NCBI RefSeq assembly: GCF_900143285.1
Contig: NZ_FRDN01000007.1
Coordinates: forward strand, 224,371 to 288,370
Source: Desulfitobacterium chlororespirans DSM 11544
GTDB lineage: Bacteria > Bacillota > Desulfitobacteriia > Desulfitobacteriales > Desulfitobacteriaceae
DNA: 64,000 nucleotides
Direction of reading: 5' to 3'
Shown: positions 56,401 to 64,000 of the stretch, in pieces
How the letters are laid out: each line of letters opens with the position of its first letter
How positions within the stretch are numbered: the first letter of the stretch is position 1
Program-made: the position numbers and the translations under genes
Notes under the pieces: generated by a model
Told to the model about the DNA's origin: nothing
Databases searched by the model: none
The model's input: only the letters and a program-made list of their open reading frames with translations

Positions 56401-56787
56401 ATCCAGAACCGCTTGTTTAATGACTCCCTGTCCGCTGGTGATATAGACAGTTTTTGTTTCCAGCCTTTTGAGCTGCTCTCCGGCAAAACTGTTTAGGCTA
56501 TGGCCGGAGGTCAAAAGAATGGGCATATCCTTGGTTCGTGCCAAAGGAGCCGCTGTCAATGCATCCACCAGGTTGGCATCCATACCCGCGGAAAGAATGA
56601 CGGAATCAGATTTGTCCCAGCCTCTTTGCGCGATCAGAGCCGCTGTTTCATAGCGATCCGCTCCCGAGATCCGAGCCTGGTTTGATTCTTTGCCGGCGGT
56701 ATTGAGCGCCAACATATTTGCGGGGAATAGTGATAAAAGGATAATCATAACCACTAAAAACCTGCATCCGGCACGAATTTTAGTCAT
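53473..56787 (-). CDS. Secreted surface protein with CWB2 repeats and GLUG-like domain
   Basis: The 1104-residue protein starts with a signal peptide (CRFLVVMIILLSLFPANMLA). Three cell-wall-binding CWB2 repeats at about residues 40-330 anchor it to the wall: RISGADRYETAALIAQRGW, then GGADRYETAVNIAQEI and IGGANRFETNLRIIENF. A middle part of about 250 residues has beta-helix-like text (VLLQGDSITIKNAVIERDLFIRG in pieces). An Ig-like segment with AKEFTAVSYAIAVDPEGTPYPV follows. The end has DPYIIFTAEELNALRYHVDE and a GLUG-type region (FDGKGHLIRNLYI) of adhesins and proteases. Clostridial CWB2 proteins are S-layer-associated. Its ligand is unknown. Confidence 0.88.
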   Translation of the reverse strand: MTKIRAGCRFLVVMIILLSLFPANMLALNTAGKESNQARISGADRYETAALIAQRGWDKSDSVILSAGMDANLVDALTAAPLARTKDMPILLTSGHSLNSFAGEQLKRLETKTVYITSGQGVIKQAVLDELSALKINIVPLGGADRYETAVNIAQEIKKTRELDTVVVTTSLSNADALTIAPIAAVNGWPVLLTAANTLSPDTGGFINQEQIAKTYVIGGVGAVSPTVEKALPDPTRIGGANRFETNLRIIENFKHQLDFSQGTYFANGLNEHLVDSLVGSSLIARTSSPLILTEKTLSPTVGSYLDGHPEIIKPIILGGEGAIDSSLPARFQQTPSLVSYGEPGSVLGSPDSADIQVFEGSVLLQGDSITIKNAVIERDLFIRGQGAVLENVTVRGKIYTNPENAANTRIDMVQSQRMVIQSYSDNGIHIDRNGQYGLTIYTKEEAEGIHLDFEGCLKAENAREQLAAIEFASGNGVGQIQVERVLGRQWQLTFSGIFNQPVVVDKMAYDHGSEAIPDYLKPDMPLDITSAPNAIKRLEIWAENGQLLTLRGYFEQVKVHSRLNLVLDGGVYDEISLLGDAGVSVHNQAVLKNVLAAGTNQLSLTQMSKIDHLKITGNAVLRTDAHTSVAHAEAAGTQSVMSGYGTVNGIRLNSPQFVPVPGAKEFTAVSYAIAVDPEGTPYPVAGEVNPLMLTLKDKAGKTAADVNGVLELTVANVIEAGDGTYGSVNGAAITGTDYTAGITIPVTFEQGKARVNLVLNHGKGPTGDARVEQEVWFTLKGLTSLGSHTLRFQVAGYRGYSHGKGTEADPYIIFTAEELNALRYHVDEKDMYIELGGDIDLGVYPYNTGEGWVPIEASIKKFDGKGHLIRNLYINRPNEDYQALLRRVGSGIQNVGLLDVKVTGRQHVAALTMGTQFIGSVLVTGNISGEHQVSGIADDVMQISRSMVRAAVSGGDETSGLVRNAWDVSNCYASGKISGTDKIGGLTLGAGYFSGNVSDFSAITGSGKDISRMALSIYPQGMIDKNLAYDGMLYKLTPGDNGSTVFPRMPDSIGSNNLDGENKTAAELSEQATYEELGPGWNFDTTWSMVDGRPELKMFLRNR

Positions 56788-57105
56788 TTTTTCCCTACTT
56801 TCCTCAATCTGAATGAGAGCCGCAAATATTAAAAGCCACTTAAAATTCTAAAGAAATTTAAGCAGTTTTCATAGGCTATATTTATTCCATTTGATCCGTC
56901 ATTAACTGCAGCACCCAAATTATGCAATCTGCCTGTTTCCCCTAAACAAGACTATCCTCCGGCAAAACCCCTTTAAGCTTCTGCCAGCCTGTTGTAAATA
57001 AAAGCCCCTTAAAAATAATCAAAAAATAATTTCGCATTAATAATTTGCTAATATTTACCTTTCGTCCAACACTACTATATTAATATTTTTATATCAGCAT
57101 TTGTG

Positions 57106-57119
57106 GTGATAGTTGTCAC
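57106..57119. promoter_or_regulatory. Possible Crp-type box GTGA-N6-TCAC
   Basis: GTGATAGTTGTCAC lies about 95 bases before the truncated Tat-signal gene in a 428-bp AT-rich gap. It fits a Crp-type half-site pair and differs from the GGTTAGC operators. No other feature was seen in this gap. Confidence 0.35.
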
Positions 57120-57215
57120 AATCCCATAAAATACACTAAATTAAAAGGAGGGCAGAGTATAGAATCCGGTTAAACCGTTTAAGTGACGATTTAGAATCAA
57201 GGAGGTTATTAAGAA

Positions 57216-57623
57216 ATGGCAAGTCTTTTCGACAGAATCACCCATTCCAGAATTAGCCGCCGAAGGTTTATCCAGGCAAGTGCTGCCGCAGCAGCCGGCT
57301 TATCCCTTGCCGGTTGTGGAAATTCCTTAACAACGGCAAACGCTGATAAAATGACGTCTCAGGAAGGGAAATGGATTACAGCCGCCTGTTGGCATAACTG
57401 GGGCGGACGGTGTCTCAACAAGGCCTATGTGGTGGACGGTGTGGTGGTGCGGCAAAAAACCGATGATACCCATCCGGACAACCCGAATTATTTCCAGCAA
57501 AGAGCTTGCCTGAGAGGGCGTGCCCAAAGAAATCAGGTCTTTGGAGCCGATCCGGGAAAAGGAGATTTAAAGCATAAAGATGGACTGCCTCACTTTAAAA
57601 AGGCAGTCCATCTTTTGCTTTAA
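57216..57623 (+). pseudogene. Truncated DMSO-reductase-type molybdoenzyme (N-terminal fragment)
   Basis: The frame starts with AAGGAGG and an ATG and gives a Tat signal (ISRRRFIQASAAAAAGLSLAG, in pieces) with a lipobox-like cysteine. The start of a DmsA-type catalytic subunit follows: ACWHNWGGRC, a [4Fe-4S] binding start, then RACLRGRAQRNQVFGAD near residue 97. After that the family sequence stops. The remaining residues come from reading through a hairpin terminator. Complete homologues have about 800 residues. This is therefore the 5' stub of a molybdopterin oxidoreductase gene. The loss of the rest, including cofactor-binding domains, makes it inactive. Confidence 0.78.
57576..57616. terminator. 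Terminator between the gene stub and dapF
   Basis: AAAGATGGACTGCCT pairs exactly with AGGCAGTCCATCTTT around a short loop, followed by T-rich text on the plus strand. It lies inside the last codons of the truncated frame and also faces the 3' end of dapF, so it can serve both. Confidence 0.82.
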
Positions 57624-57652
57624 TTCAGTTGCAGAATTTTGATCTATGGATT

Positions 57653-58504
57653 TTAGCTGAGGGCATCCTCCAGCAAAACGCCTTTAAACACATAGGCTGC
57701 CGGCCCGGTCATGTACACCCGGTTATCCTCTCCCCACTCAATCAGGAGATCACCCCCCGGCAAATGAACAGTGACCTTGCGCTCAGTCCTGCCGTTGAGG
57801 ACGGCGGCCACTACTGAAGCGCAGGCTCCTGTTCCGCAGGCCAGCGTCGGGCCCGCTCCCCGCTCCCATACCTTCATGGTCAATTCCCGGGGGCTGTTGA
57901 CGATGATAAACTCCACATTGGTTTTGCGGGGAAAGAGAGGATGTTTTTCAATGGCCGGGCCGATCCGCTCAAAATCAAGGGTTTCGTAATCTTCCACAAA
58001 GATCACGCAGTGAGGGTTGCCCATGGACACTGCCGTAAATTCGAATTCCTGCCCATCCACATCGAGCTTGGCTCCCACTACAGGATCGCCCTGAATAAGT
58101 ACCGGAACCTGTTCCGACTTCAGGATCGGCTCCCCCATATCCACCCGCACCCCGGTGACTTGATCTCCGGTGATGATGAGCTGCAGGGTAAGAATCCCGG
58201 CTAAGGTCTCCACCTGGAGGGGGTTTTTGGTAACATAACCCTGATCATAGATATAACGGGCAAAACAACGAATGCCATTGCCGCACATCTCCGGCTCTGA
58301 GCCATCCGAATTCAGGATGCGCATCCTGGCGTCCGCTTTTGCCGAGGGCAGGACGACAATCAGCCCATCTCCCCCCACTCCGAACTGGCGGTGGCAAAGC
58401 CTGCGGGCCAACTCCGGATAATCGGGAAACTCGGCAGGGGTACCCTGAAAGTGATCGATAAAGACAAAATCATTGCCCAGGCCGTGCATTTTGATGATTT
58501 CCAT
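57653..58504 (-). CDS. dapF: Diaminopimelate epimerase
   Basis: The 283-residue enzyme interconverts LL- and meso-diaminopimelate for lysine and peptidoglycan synthesis. The N-terminus IIKMHGLGNDFVFID, the first catalytic cysteine in MCGNGIRCFARY near residue 75 and the second in ACGTGACASVVAA near 220 are all present, as is SMGNPHCVIF. The ATG at 58504 matches the family N-terminus. The frame could begin at 58528. Length is normal. Confidence 0.96.
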   Translation of the reverse strand: MEIIKMHGLGNDFVFIDHFQGTPAEFPDYPELARRLCHRQFGVGGDGLIVVLPSAKADARMRILNSDGSEPEMCGNGIRCFARYIYDQGYVTKNPLQVETLAGILTLQLIITGDQVTGVRVDMGEPILKSEQVPVLIQGDPVVGAKLDVDGQEFEFTAVSMGNPHCVIFVEDYETLDFERIGPAIEKHPLFPRKTNVEFIIVNSPRELTMKVWERGAGPTLACGTGACASVVAAVLNGRTERKVTVHLPGGDLLIEWGEDNRVYMTGPAAYVFKGVLLEDALS

Positions 58505-58547
58505 AGCTAACTTCAACTCCTTACCCATGATCTTGGGCGGTTTTTTC

Positions 58548-58745
58548 CTAGGGGAGGATGATGGAGGCGAACAGATCCGGCACCAGGTAATAAGCCATGA
58601 TCGTGATTAATACAAAAATAAGGGCTAATTTGAAGACTTTTTTTATAATTAAGGAAACCGTGAAGATCGCTAATAAGCCAACGACAATATAGGATAGTGT
58701 ATCAATATTATCTGCCAAAACAAATCCTAACAAAAATTCAAACAT
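58548..58745 (-). CDS. 65-residue membrane protein
   Basis: The small protein has two or three hydrophobic segments (YIVVGLLAIFTVSLII, LALIFVLITIMAYYL, and a tail LFASIILP) around a short basic loop (KKVFK). GAGGACGATC precedes the ATG. It lies just upstream of dapF in the same direction and may be co-transcribed. No family is recognised. Confidence 0.65.
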   Translation of the reverse strand: MFEFLLGFVLADNIDTLSYIVVGLLAIFTVSLIIKKVFKLALIFVLITIMAYYLVPDLFASIILP

Positions 58746-58887
58746 GATCGTCCTCCTCTTGCCTTGAATAGTTTATCCTGAAATCAATGAAATAGTTACA
58801 TCATGATTCTTCTAGGTATTCTGCATTACGGACAAAAATCCTTTTTAAATGCGGGCCTCACTCGGGCACTTTCTATTTTACAGCAGA

Positions 58888-58919
58888 AGACGGCCTCTGG
58901 CATCTGCCAGCCGCCGTCT
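58888..58919. terminator. Hairpin after the anf operon
   Basis: AGACGGC and GCCGTCT enclose an inner stem CTGGCA/TGCCAG. It lies 70 bases past the anfO stop on the minus strand. The T-run is poor, but the position fits the end of the nitrogenase operon. Confidence 0.55.
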
Positions 58920-58988
58920 CATGTTATCCCCGGACTGTCTTACTGCGACAGCCCCCCATAGGCAAGTAGATATTAACGAGGAGAAGAA

Positions 58989-59591
58989 TCATACAGGATA
59001 TACATGCACTTTCATGCCGTTATTCCGGGTCTCTACGTCCATCTGTAATTTATGCAAAGGGAGTTCCTTTTCAAACCATTTGGGAATATGGCTGCAGGTG
59101 ATTTCCAGCCGGGCAAAAGCTGCTTCCTTGAAAAAGGGTATTAATACTTCCCGGGAATTGAGGGGCTTGTTATGGGCCATGACATCTCTTAAATCTACCG
59201 AATAATATCCTGCTTTGCCGGCAATGGGCTGAATCAGCTCTGAGGTTCCATCGCGGTCTTCCTGCCGGTAACAATAAAAATGTTCAATCTGAGGAATGAA
59301 GTCCTGAGGGCGTCCTTCGATCATCCACAGGGCGACGCCGAAACCTTCAAAAATAACGCGATAGAAACCATGGGTAGGTCCGGCTGCTATTACCTTGCAA
59401 TCTCCCAGCCAATGTACCATTTGACTAAGGCGGAAGCGCAGTCCGGCCATGGATTCGTGGTTGCCCGGTGTCCAATCAAATTTTTGATCGGCAACCCAGG
59501 TATCACCTGTTCTTTCGTATATATAAAGCTCTGCTTTTTCAGAGAAACCGGCGGTAACGCCGGTTTCATTGACTAATACCGCAATTTTCAT
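58989..59591 (-). CDS. anfO: Iron-only nitrogenase protein AnfO
   Basis: The 200-residue protein matches the AnfO family: KIAVLVNETGVTAGFSEKAEL at the N-terminus (in pieces), DWTPGNHESMAGLRFRL near residue 40, and FYRVIFEGFGVALWMIEG near 75. AnfO is encoded with iron-only nitrogenases and is needed for full activity, though its exact role is unsettled. Start at the ATG at 59591 after GGAGGGAC. It is the last gene of the operon, after four accessory genes. Confidence 0.85.
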   Translation of the reverse strand: MKIAVLVNETGVTAGFSEKAELYIYERTGDTWVADQKFDWTPGNHESMAGLRFRLSQMVHWLGDCKVIAAGPTHGFYRVIFEGFGVALWMIEGRPQDFIPQIEHFYCYRQEDRDGTSELIQPIAGKAGYYSVDLRDVMAHNKPLNSREVLIPFFKEAAFARLEITCSHIPKWFEKELPLHKLQMDVETRNNGMKVHVYPV

Positions 59592-59620
59592 AGTCCCTCC
59601 TTGGCCGGAGCATTCCTGAA

Positions 59621-60553
59621 TCAGCAGGAACACCCATTACAATCTCCCGTGCAATTAAAACCCGACCGATCAAAATCGGGCAGAATCAGGAACTTACAAT
59701 CCGCAATGTCATAAGTGAACCGCTCCACTCCGTCATCAATCGTCACCATGTTACCCGCAAAAGACAAGGCCAGGGGCAGCTTGGCAACCGTATCGTCCAT
59801 AAGCCCCATTCTGGTTCGTGAGGAGATAATTTTTCTGCCCGCGCCGGCACTCTGCACCACAATATCTCCTGATGTCTTAAGCTGAACAAGCTTCCCTTTC
59901 CGGTCAAAGCGAATGGAGTTAAAATCGGCATCCACTGCCAGGGCGTTGACGTCAAAAGCCGGAACCGGACCAATGGGTGTATTCAGTACAACAGGTACCG
60001 CCGGTTCAAAAGATTCCAGATTGCCGTTGTCATGCAATCTCACTCCAATCCGGCCTGAAAAATCTCCCCCGGGGGTATGCAGGGGAACCACTGCGCCCGG
60101 CCAAAAAATCAGGCTTTTCAGCTTACCGTCAGGATAGAAGCGCAGCCCGTTCAGTTTCACCGTAATCCTTCCGAACGCTAAGGGAAATTCATAGACCTGG
60201 GCCAACTCCCCTTCTTCCTCCTCGGACCAGGCAAACCCGATTTGCCCGTTCAGCGGAAATACGCTGTCGATAGCTCCATCTTCATAAAATGTCACCAATT
60301 CGGCAGGGAAGGGGCCGATGGGAGTCGGGATTTCTGTCTGGGCTTCCAGATAAATGCTGCGCAGGCTGCCATTGGCATAAAAGGAAAGGGACTTCAGCTC
60401 TTTTTCACGCACGCCTGGCCGGGAATACCGCGGCACCAGCGCACCGGCCGATGTCTGAAGGACATTTTCTTCGTTTACCCTGCATTCGCATACATTGCCG
60501 TTGGCATAGAGGGTGCAACTGGTTATTCCGTTCAGGACCGGTGCTTCATTCAC
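59621..60553 (-). CDS. MORN-like repeat protein with Cys-rich tail, in the anf operon
   Basis: The 310-residue protein is made of short repeats such as LYANGNV, FYANGSLRSIYL, FYEDGAIDSVFPL, FYPDGKLKSLIFWPG and LHDNGNLESFEPA, each a beta-hairpin-like unit related to MORN repeats. The C-terminus ends in a cysteine cluster (FNCTGDCNGCSC) that could bind a metal or cluster. It is not a standard nitrogenase gene. Its place between the flavin-type protein and anfO makes a role in iron-only nitrogenase assembly or protection possible. Function unknown. Confidence 0.7.
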   Translation of the reverse strand: MNEAPVLNGITSCTLYANGNVCECRVNEENVLQTSAGALVPRYSRPGVREKELKSLSFYANGSLRSIYLEAQTEIPTPIGPFPAELVTFYEDGAIDSVFPLNGQIGFAWSEEEEGELAQVYEFPLAFGRITVKLNGLRFYPDGKLKSLIFWPGAVVPLHTPGGDFSGRIGVRLHDNGNLESFEPAVPVVLNTPIGPVPAFDVNALAVDADFNSIRFDRKGKLVQLKTSGDIVVQSAGAGRKIISSRTRMGLMDDTVAKLPLALSFAGNMVTIDDGVERFTYDIADCKFLILPDFDRSGFNCTGDCNGCSC

Positions 60554-60572
60554 TGGGATTCATCTCCTTTGC

Positions 60573-61121
60573 TTATCCTTTGCTTACTTGCTGCAAACCG
60601 CCGTGAAACAGTGCCTCCGGTTCAGACCGGTTCTCTTTGGCGGTCAGGAAATCCGGCTTCATCTTGTAAACGGCCACCGGATTGTCATCCAAGGCGGAAC
60701 GGTATTTTTCGATCAAGGCACTGCCCGGCATTGGCTTAAAAAATCCGGGCATCAATTTATTCAGAAGCTGCTGCAAGGCGGCCGCAGACTGCTTAAAATC
60801 CTCTACCCGCTGAACTGTACCAAACAGCATCACACTCATGTAGGCCGTATCCACCTTGCAGGGAACAGGATCGGTTACCGTACCGGCCTCTTCATACACT
60901 GTAAAGCACACCTTGGGATTTTCATCAAGAAGCTTGACCTTTTTGCCCGAACCCATCCCGTGAAAGTAGATGCAGCCGTCCATCCACACAAAATTGACCG
61001 GCACGGCATAAGGGTATTCCCCCGCATTCATTCCCACGATACCGACCCGGGAGTGCCGGAGAAACCCTTCAATCCGCTTCGGATCGGTACAGATCCTACT
61101 GGTATAGCGTATTTGTTCCAT
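60573..61121 (-). CDS. Pyridoxamine 5'-phosphate oxidase-like flavoprotein
   Basis: The 182-residue protein has the split-barrel fold of PNPOx-like flavoproteins: RIEGFLRHSRVGIVGMNAGEYPYAVPVNFVWMDG near residue 20 (in pieces), YFHGMGSGKKVKLLDENPKVCF near 60 and VMLFGTVQRVED near 105. These proteins bind FMN, F420 or haem. I start at the ATG at 61121, nine bases after AGGGGTG. It probably acts in redox chemistry next to the nitrogenase genes, but the reaction cannot be read. Confidence 0.82.
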   Translation of the reverse strand: MEQIRYTSRICTDPKRIEGFLRHSRVGIVGMNAGEYPYAVPVNFVWMDGCIYFHGMGSGKKVKLLDENPKVCFTVYEEAGTVTDPVPCKVDTAYMSVMLFGTVQRVEDFKQSAAALQQLLNKLMPGFFKPMPGSALIEKYRSALDDNPVAVYKMKPDFLTAKENRSEPEALFHGGLQQVSKG

Positions 61122-61138
61122 ATTAAAGCTCACCCCTT

Positions 61139-61852
61139 TTAAAGCTCACCCCTTTGCCACAGGGTCATCAGCCGGGATAGAAACTGCTCCATCCAGATCT
61201 GATCCTGGGCAATATATTCGGGATGGGCCAGGAGCTCCTCAGCCGGTTGTACTGTATCGGCCGGAACCAACTCATCACCGCAGTTCTCGATCAAACCCCC
61301 GATGATGTCCTCTGTGTTCTCTAAATGATATTGGAAACCGAATACCCGATCCCCGTAGAGAAATGCCTGGTTGGGGCAGGCTTCGCTGGTTGCCAGAAGT
61401 ACCGCTCCCTCAGGCAGGGTACTGAAGGTGTCTCCATGCCACTGAAACACCATCGGATGTTCAGGAAAAAAGTCAAACAGCGGCATTTTCCGGGCTGTGT
61501 CCAGCAAACGGACAGGCAGCCAGCCAATCTCCTTCTGAGGATTGGGAGTTACCTTTCCCCCCAGAGCACCCGCAATCAGCTGAGCGCCCAGGCACAGTCC
61601 GATGACAACCTTGCCCCTCTCCACCGCCGCCCTGATGAACTTTTTTTCCGCAATCAGCCAGGGGTACTCTGCTTCTTCATCAATGTTCATAGGGCCGCCC
61701 ATGATGATCAGCCAGTCCAGGTCCTCCAGCTCCGGAAAATGAGGATCGGCATAGACATGGGTGGCGGTTACGGTGTGTCCATGGTCCGCTGCCCATGTCA
61801 AAATGCTGCCTGGGTTCTCAAAGGGAACATGCTGTATATAATGCAGCTTCAT
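61139..61852 (-). CDS. Class I glutamine amidotransferase-like protein
   Basis: The 237-residue protein has the class I glutamine amidotransferase fold: LIIMGGPMNIDEEAEYPWL near residue 50, the nucleophile cysteine in VVIGLCLGAQLIAGALGG near 82 and the histidine in VFGFQYHLENTEDI near 170. It resembles GuaA-type stand-alone amidotransferases. In this operon, between anfK and the flavoprotein gene, its acceptor is unknown. Related genes occur in nitrogenase clusters, perhaps linked to nitrogen status. Confidence 0.82.
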   Translation of the reverse strand: MKLHYIQHVPFENPGSILTWAADHGHTVTATHVYADPHFPELEDLDWLIIMGGPMNIDEEAEYPWLIAEKKFIRAAVERGKVVIGLCLGAQLIAGALGGKVTPNPQKEIGWLPVRLLDTARKMPLFDFFPEHPMVFQWHGDTFSTLPEGAVLLATSEACPNQAFLYGDRVFGFQYHLENTEDIIGGLIENCGDELVPADTVQPAEELLAHPEYIAQDQIWMEQFLSRLMTLWQRGEL

Positions 61853-61876
61853 AGATATCCTCCTTCTCAGATCCGC

Positions 61877-63265
61877 CTACCAGACATTGAGGATCCATTC
61901 TTTGTTCTTCTTGTGCTCCATATCGGCAAATAAGGCATTGGCCATGCTCTCTGCCAGATGGATGGCCCCTGCGTAACCCACCACCGGGTGCCGGTACATT
62001 CCGGCCCGGTCGTAGACAGGAAAACCGACCCGCACCATGGGGATGTCGTAATCAATGGCAATAAACCGCCCCTTGGAATGGCCCAGGATAAGATCGAGCT
62101 CCAGACCCTGGTTCTTGATCCGATCTTCCAAGGTCCATAGATCGGCATTGGTTACGATCTCCAGATCATAATAGACATTTTTTTGCAAGGCCTGGATTCT
62201 GGGATCATGCTTGTAATTGGAATTATCGTCACCCAGCAAAAGCAGCACCGGCTTCATTTCCAGATCCAGGCAGAACTCGGCCAGGCCCACCACCAGGTCG
62301 GGATTGCCATAGATAGCTACCCGTTTTTCCGCAAAAAACATATGGGTCAGATCCGTAAGGGCATCCAAGGCAATTCCCCGTTCCCAGGCCAGGCTTTCCG
62401 GAATGGGTTTTCCGGTCAGCCTACTAAGGTTCTTTAAAAAGGTATCCGTATTGCGGATGCCGATAGGGGTAGGGCCGATGACGGCCGGGACCCCAAATTC
62501 TTTTTCAAGATACTGAGCGGCTTTTCCTCCTTCATAGCGGTTAAGGGCGATGGTTCCTTTGGCATTGGCCGTCCCTCTGAGATCCTCCACTGTCGTATCT
62601 CCATGGGAAACTACATTGCCTGCAGGCATCAGTGGGGAATCGAAATTCTCAATTTCAAACAGTACGGTGGCCTCCACCTTCATCTGCTCCAGCAAGTGCT
62701 TAAGGGCCGTCACATCCCCCGGATTGGCCCAACCGGTGATCAAATTGATCTTCTCGCTGGGCTCACCTTTTTCCGCAAAGTAGCTGACGAAATCCTTCAG
62801 AGCCACATCGTAGCCGGTAATCATGCTGCCCACAAAGCTGGGGGTATGGATGGGAATCAAATGGACTTCCCGTCCCGGATATTTTTCCTGCAAAAGTCCT
62901 TCGTTGAGTTTACGCACCACGCCGTCGATATCATCCCCGATGACCTCGGTGGAGCAGGTGGAAATGATCGGAACCACTTTAACATGAGGATAGCGCATCA
63001 GCAGCACGTCTACCGCTTCTTCTACCCGGTTCAGCGCTCCGAATACCGCACCGTCTTCATGAACCGAGGAGGATGCCAGTTCAAAACTCTCTTTAAAGTG
63101 CTGGGAAAACAGCAGCCGGACAAACATGACGCATCCTTGTCCTCCATGGACAATGCCGATGCAATCTTTGATACCGATGCTGACGTATTGGGCACCGGCC
63201 GGCTGGCAGGTAAAAATCGGATTGATAGTCCCGGCGCGTTCTTTTGCTTTCAATTCACAAACCAT
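61877..63265 (-). CDS. anfK: Iron-only nitrogenase beta subunit AnfK
   Basis: The 462-residue protein is the beta subunit of component I. P-cluster cysteines appear in PIFTCQPAGAQY near residue 18, DCIGIVHGGQGCVMF near 45 and ISTCSTEVIGDDIDG near 108. TPSFVGSMITGYD near 146 and RPT-free GPTPIGIRNTDTFL near 270 fit the family. The short N-terminus without the NifK extension, and the adjacent anfG gene, place it in the Anf/Vnf branch. AnfO downstream favours Anf. The ATG at 63265 follows GGAGGAG. It pairs with AnfD to hold the P-cluster and pass electrons to FeFe-co. Confidence 0.92.
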   Translation of the reverse strand: MVCELKAKERAGTINPIFTCQPAGAQYVSIGIKDCIGIVHGGQGCVMFVRLLFSQHFKESFELASSSVHEDGAVFGALNRVEEAVDVLLMRYPHVKVVPIISTCSTEVIGDDIDGVVRKLNEGLLQEKYPGREVHLIPIHTPSFVGSMITGYDVALKDFVSYFAEKGEPSEKINLITGWANPGDVTALKHLLEQMKVEATVLFEIENFDSPLMPAGNVVSHGDTTVEDLRGTANAKGTIALNRYEGGKAAQYLEKEFGVPAVIGPTPIGIRNTDTFLKNLSRLTGKPIPESLAWERGIALDALTDLTHMFFAEKRVAIYGNPDLVVGLAEFCLDLEMKPVLLLLGDDNSNYKHDPRIQALQKNVYYDLEIVTNADLWTLEDRIKNQGLELDLILGHSKGRFIAIDYDIPMVRVGFPVYDRAGMYRHPVVGYAGAIHLAESMANALFADMEHKKNKEWILNVW

Positions 63266-63291
63266 CTTTTCTCCTCCTCTCTTCATCAATA

Positions 63292-63645
63292 TCAATAATG
63301 AATGTCTTTAAGCTCCAGGTTCAAAGAACCGTTGATGGTCAGAAAATCCAGACGCTCTTTCAAATCCTGCATGATTTCTTTCTTTTGCCGGGTATCCATT
63401 TCCGCAAGCCAGGCAAAACGCTCCGTAAAGGCATCGGCCATGCATAGGGCATCCGCCCAGTAACACCGCTGCTCAGGTGTGTCAAGGACAATCTCTTCAT
63501 CACAGAGCAGCTGAGAAGTGATTTTGAGGATATTCTCGTTTTGCCGCTCCCGGTCCCAGGACCGGGAGTGAAATTGCCACAGGCATTTTTTCATGATGTA
63601 GTCCAGAAGCAGCTCCATGCGTTGCCTTTTTAATTCGTCGCTCAT
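63292..63645 (-). CDS. anfG: Iron-only nitrogenase delta subunit AnfG
   Basis: The 117-residue protein matches the delta subunit found only in alternative nitrogenases: LLDYIMKKCLWQFHSRSWDRERQN near residue 12 (in pieces) and ERFAWLAEMDTRQKKEIMQDLKERLDFL near 75. It sits between anfD and anfK, as in all anf operons. The delta subunit helps insert the cofactor and stabilises the complex. Its presence excludes a molybdenum nitrogenase. Confidence 0.94.
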   Translation of the reverse strand: MSDELKRQRMELLLDYIMKKCLWQFHSRSWDRERQNENILKITSQLLCDEEIVLDTPEQRCYWADALCMADAFTERFAWLAEMDTRQKKEIMQDLKERLDFLTINGSLNLELKDIHY

Positions 63646-63657
63646 CTGATCACCGCC

Positions 63658-64000
<343 letters not shown>

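Noticed and set aside
62603-63298. 231-residue open frame antisense to anfK
   Set aside because: It lies opposite conserved P-cluster segments of anfK and has no ribosome site or domain.

Overview
The window fits an anaerobic, spore-former-type Firmicute, most likely Desulfitobacterium or a close relative in the Peptococcaceae. The basis is gene content: a complete corrinoid methyltransferase operon, a B12 riboswitch with alpha-ribazole salvage, an iron-only nitrogenase, a PBSX/diffocin-like contractile tail operon, a 2-hydroxyacyl-CoA dehydratase activase and a CWB2 cell wall protein. GC content looks close to 50 percent. No rRNA, tRNA or CRISPR array was seen. The species is inferred, not proven.

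Layout. 1-2489: an HdrB-like CCG protein (cut by the window edge), two TVP38/DedA-type membrane proteins and a rhodanese lipoprotein, all on the minus strand. 2755-4362: gamma-glutamyltransferase. 4474-9101: a two-component system diverging from a three-gene lantibiotic-immunity-type ABC transporter, bracketed by two copies of a 61-bp palindrome. 9237-11292: accessory patch with a fused toxin-antitoxin remnant, a 160-bp MITE, an intact antitoxin-toxin pair and an AT-rich membrane protein. 11462-19124: corrinoid methyltransferase operon (two corrinoid proteins, a UroD-like methyltransferase, a pterin methyltransferase, GntR regulator and RACE-type activator). 19354-23508: ECF transporter plus kinase for a cobamide precursor under a B12 riboswitch. 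23954-28347: the housekeeping group yicC-remA-gmk-rpoZ-coaBC-metK. 28642-43955: contractile phage-tail operon without capsid genes, ending in a radical SAM module. 44264-45082: self-cleaving repressor. 45225-53406: dehydratase activase, two cupins, an ABC importer and a Crp/Fnr regulator. 53473-56787: surface protein. 57216-58745: a truncated Mo-enzyme gene, dapF and a small membrane protein. 58989-64000: iron-only nitrogenase genes anfD (partial), anfG, anfK, accessory genes and anfO.

The most unusual part is the tail operon. At its distal end, where tail fibre genes normally sit, there is only a 107-residue fibre-tip-like protein. It is followed by a SPASM radical SAM enzyme, a 326-residue protein whose C-terminal 250 residues are about 25 CxC pairs in a C-x-C-x-x-R-T pattern, and a second radical SAM enzyme. 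A 62-residue 2x[4Fe-4S] ferredoxin gene is packed between the sheath and tube genes of the same operon. I infer a tailocin-like particle that makes, carries or displays a radical-SAM-modified cysteine-rich repeat protein, with the ferredoxin as electron donor. The divergent S24-type repressor suggests SOS induction.

The corrinoid region hangs together metabolically. A methyl group would be taken from an unknown donor by the UroD-like enzyme, carried on a corrinoid protein, and passed to tetrahydrofolate by the pterin enzyme. RACE would reductively repair the corrinoid, and the neighbouring B12-riboswitch-controlled ECF/kinase genes would help supply the cobamide.
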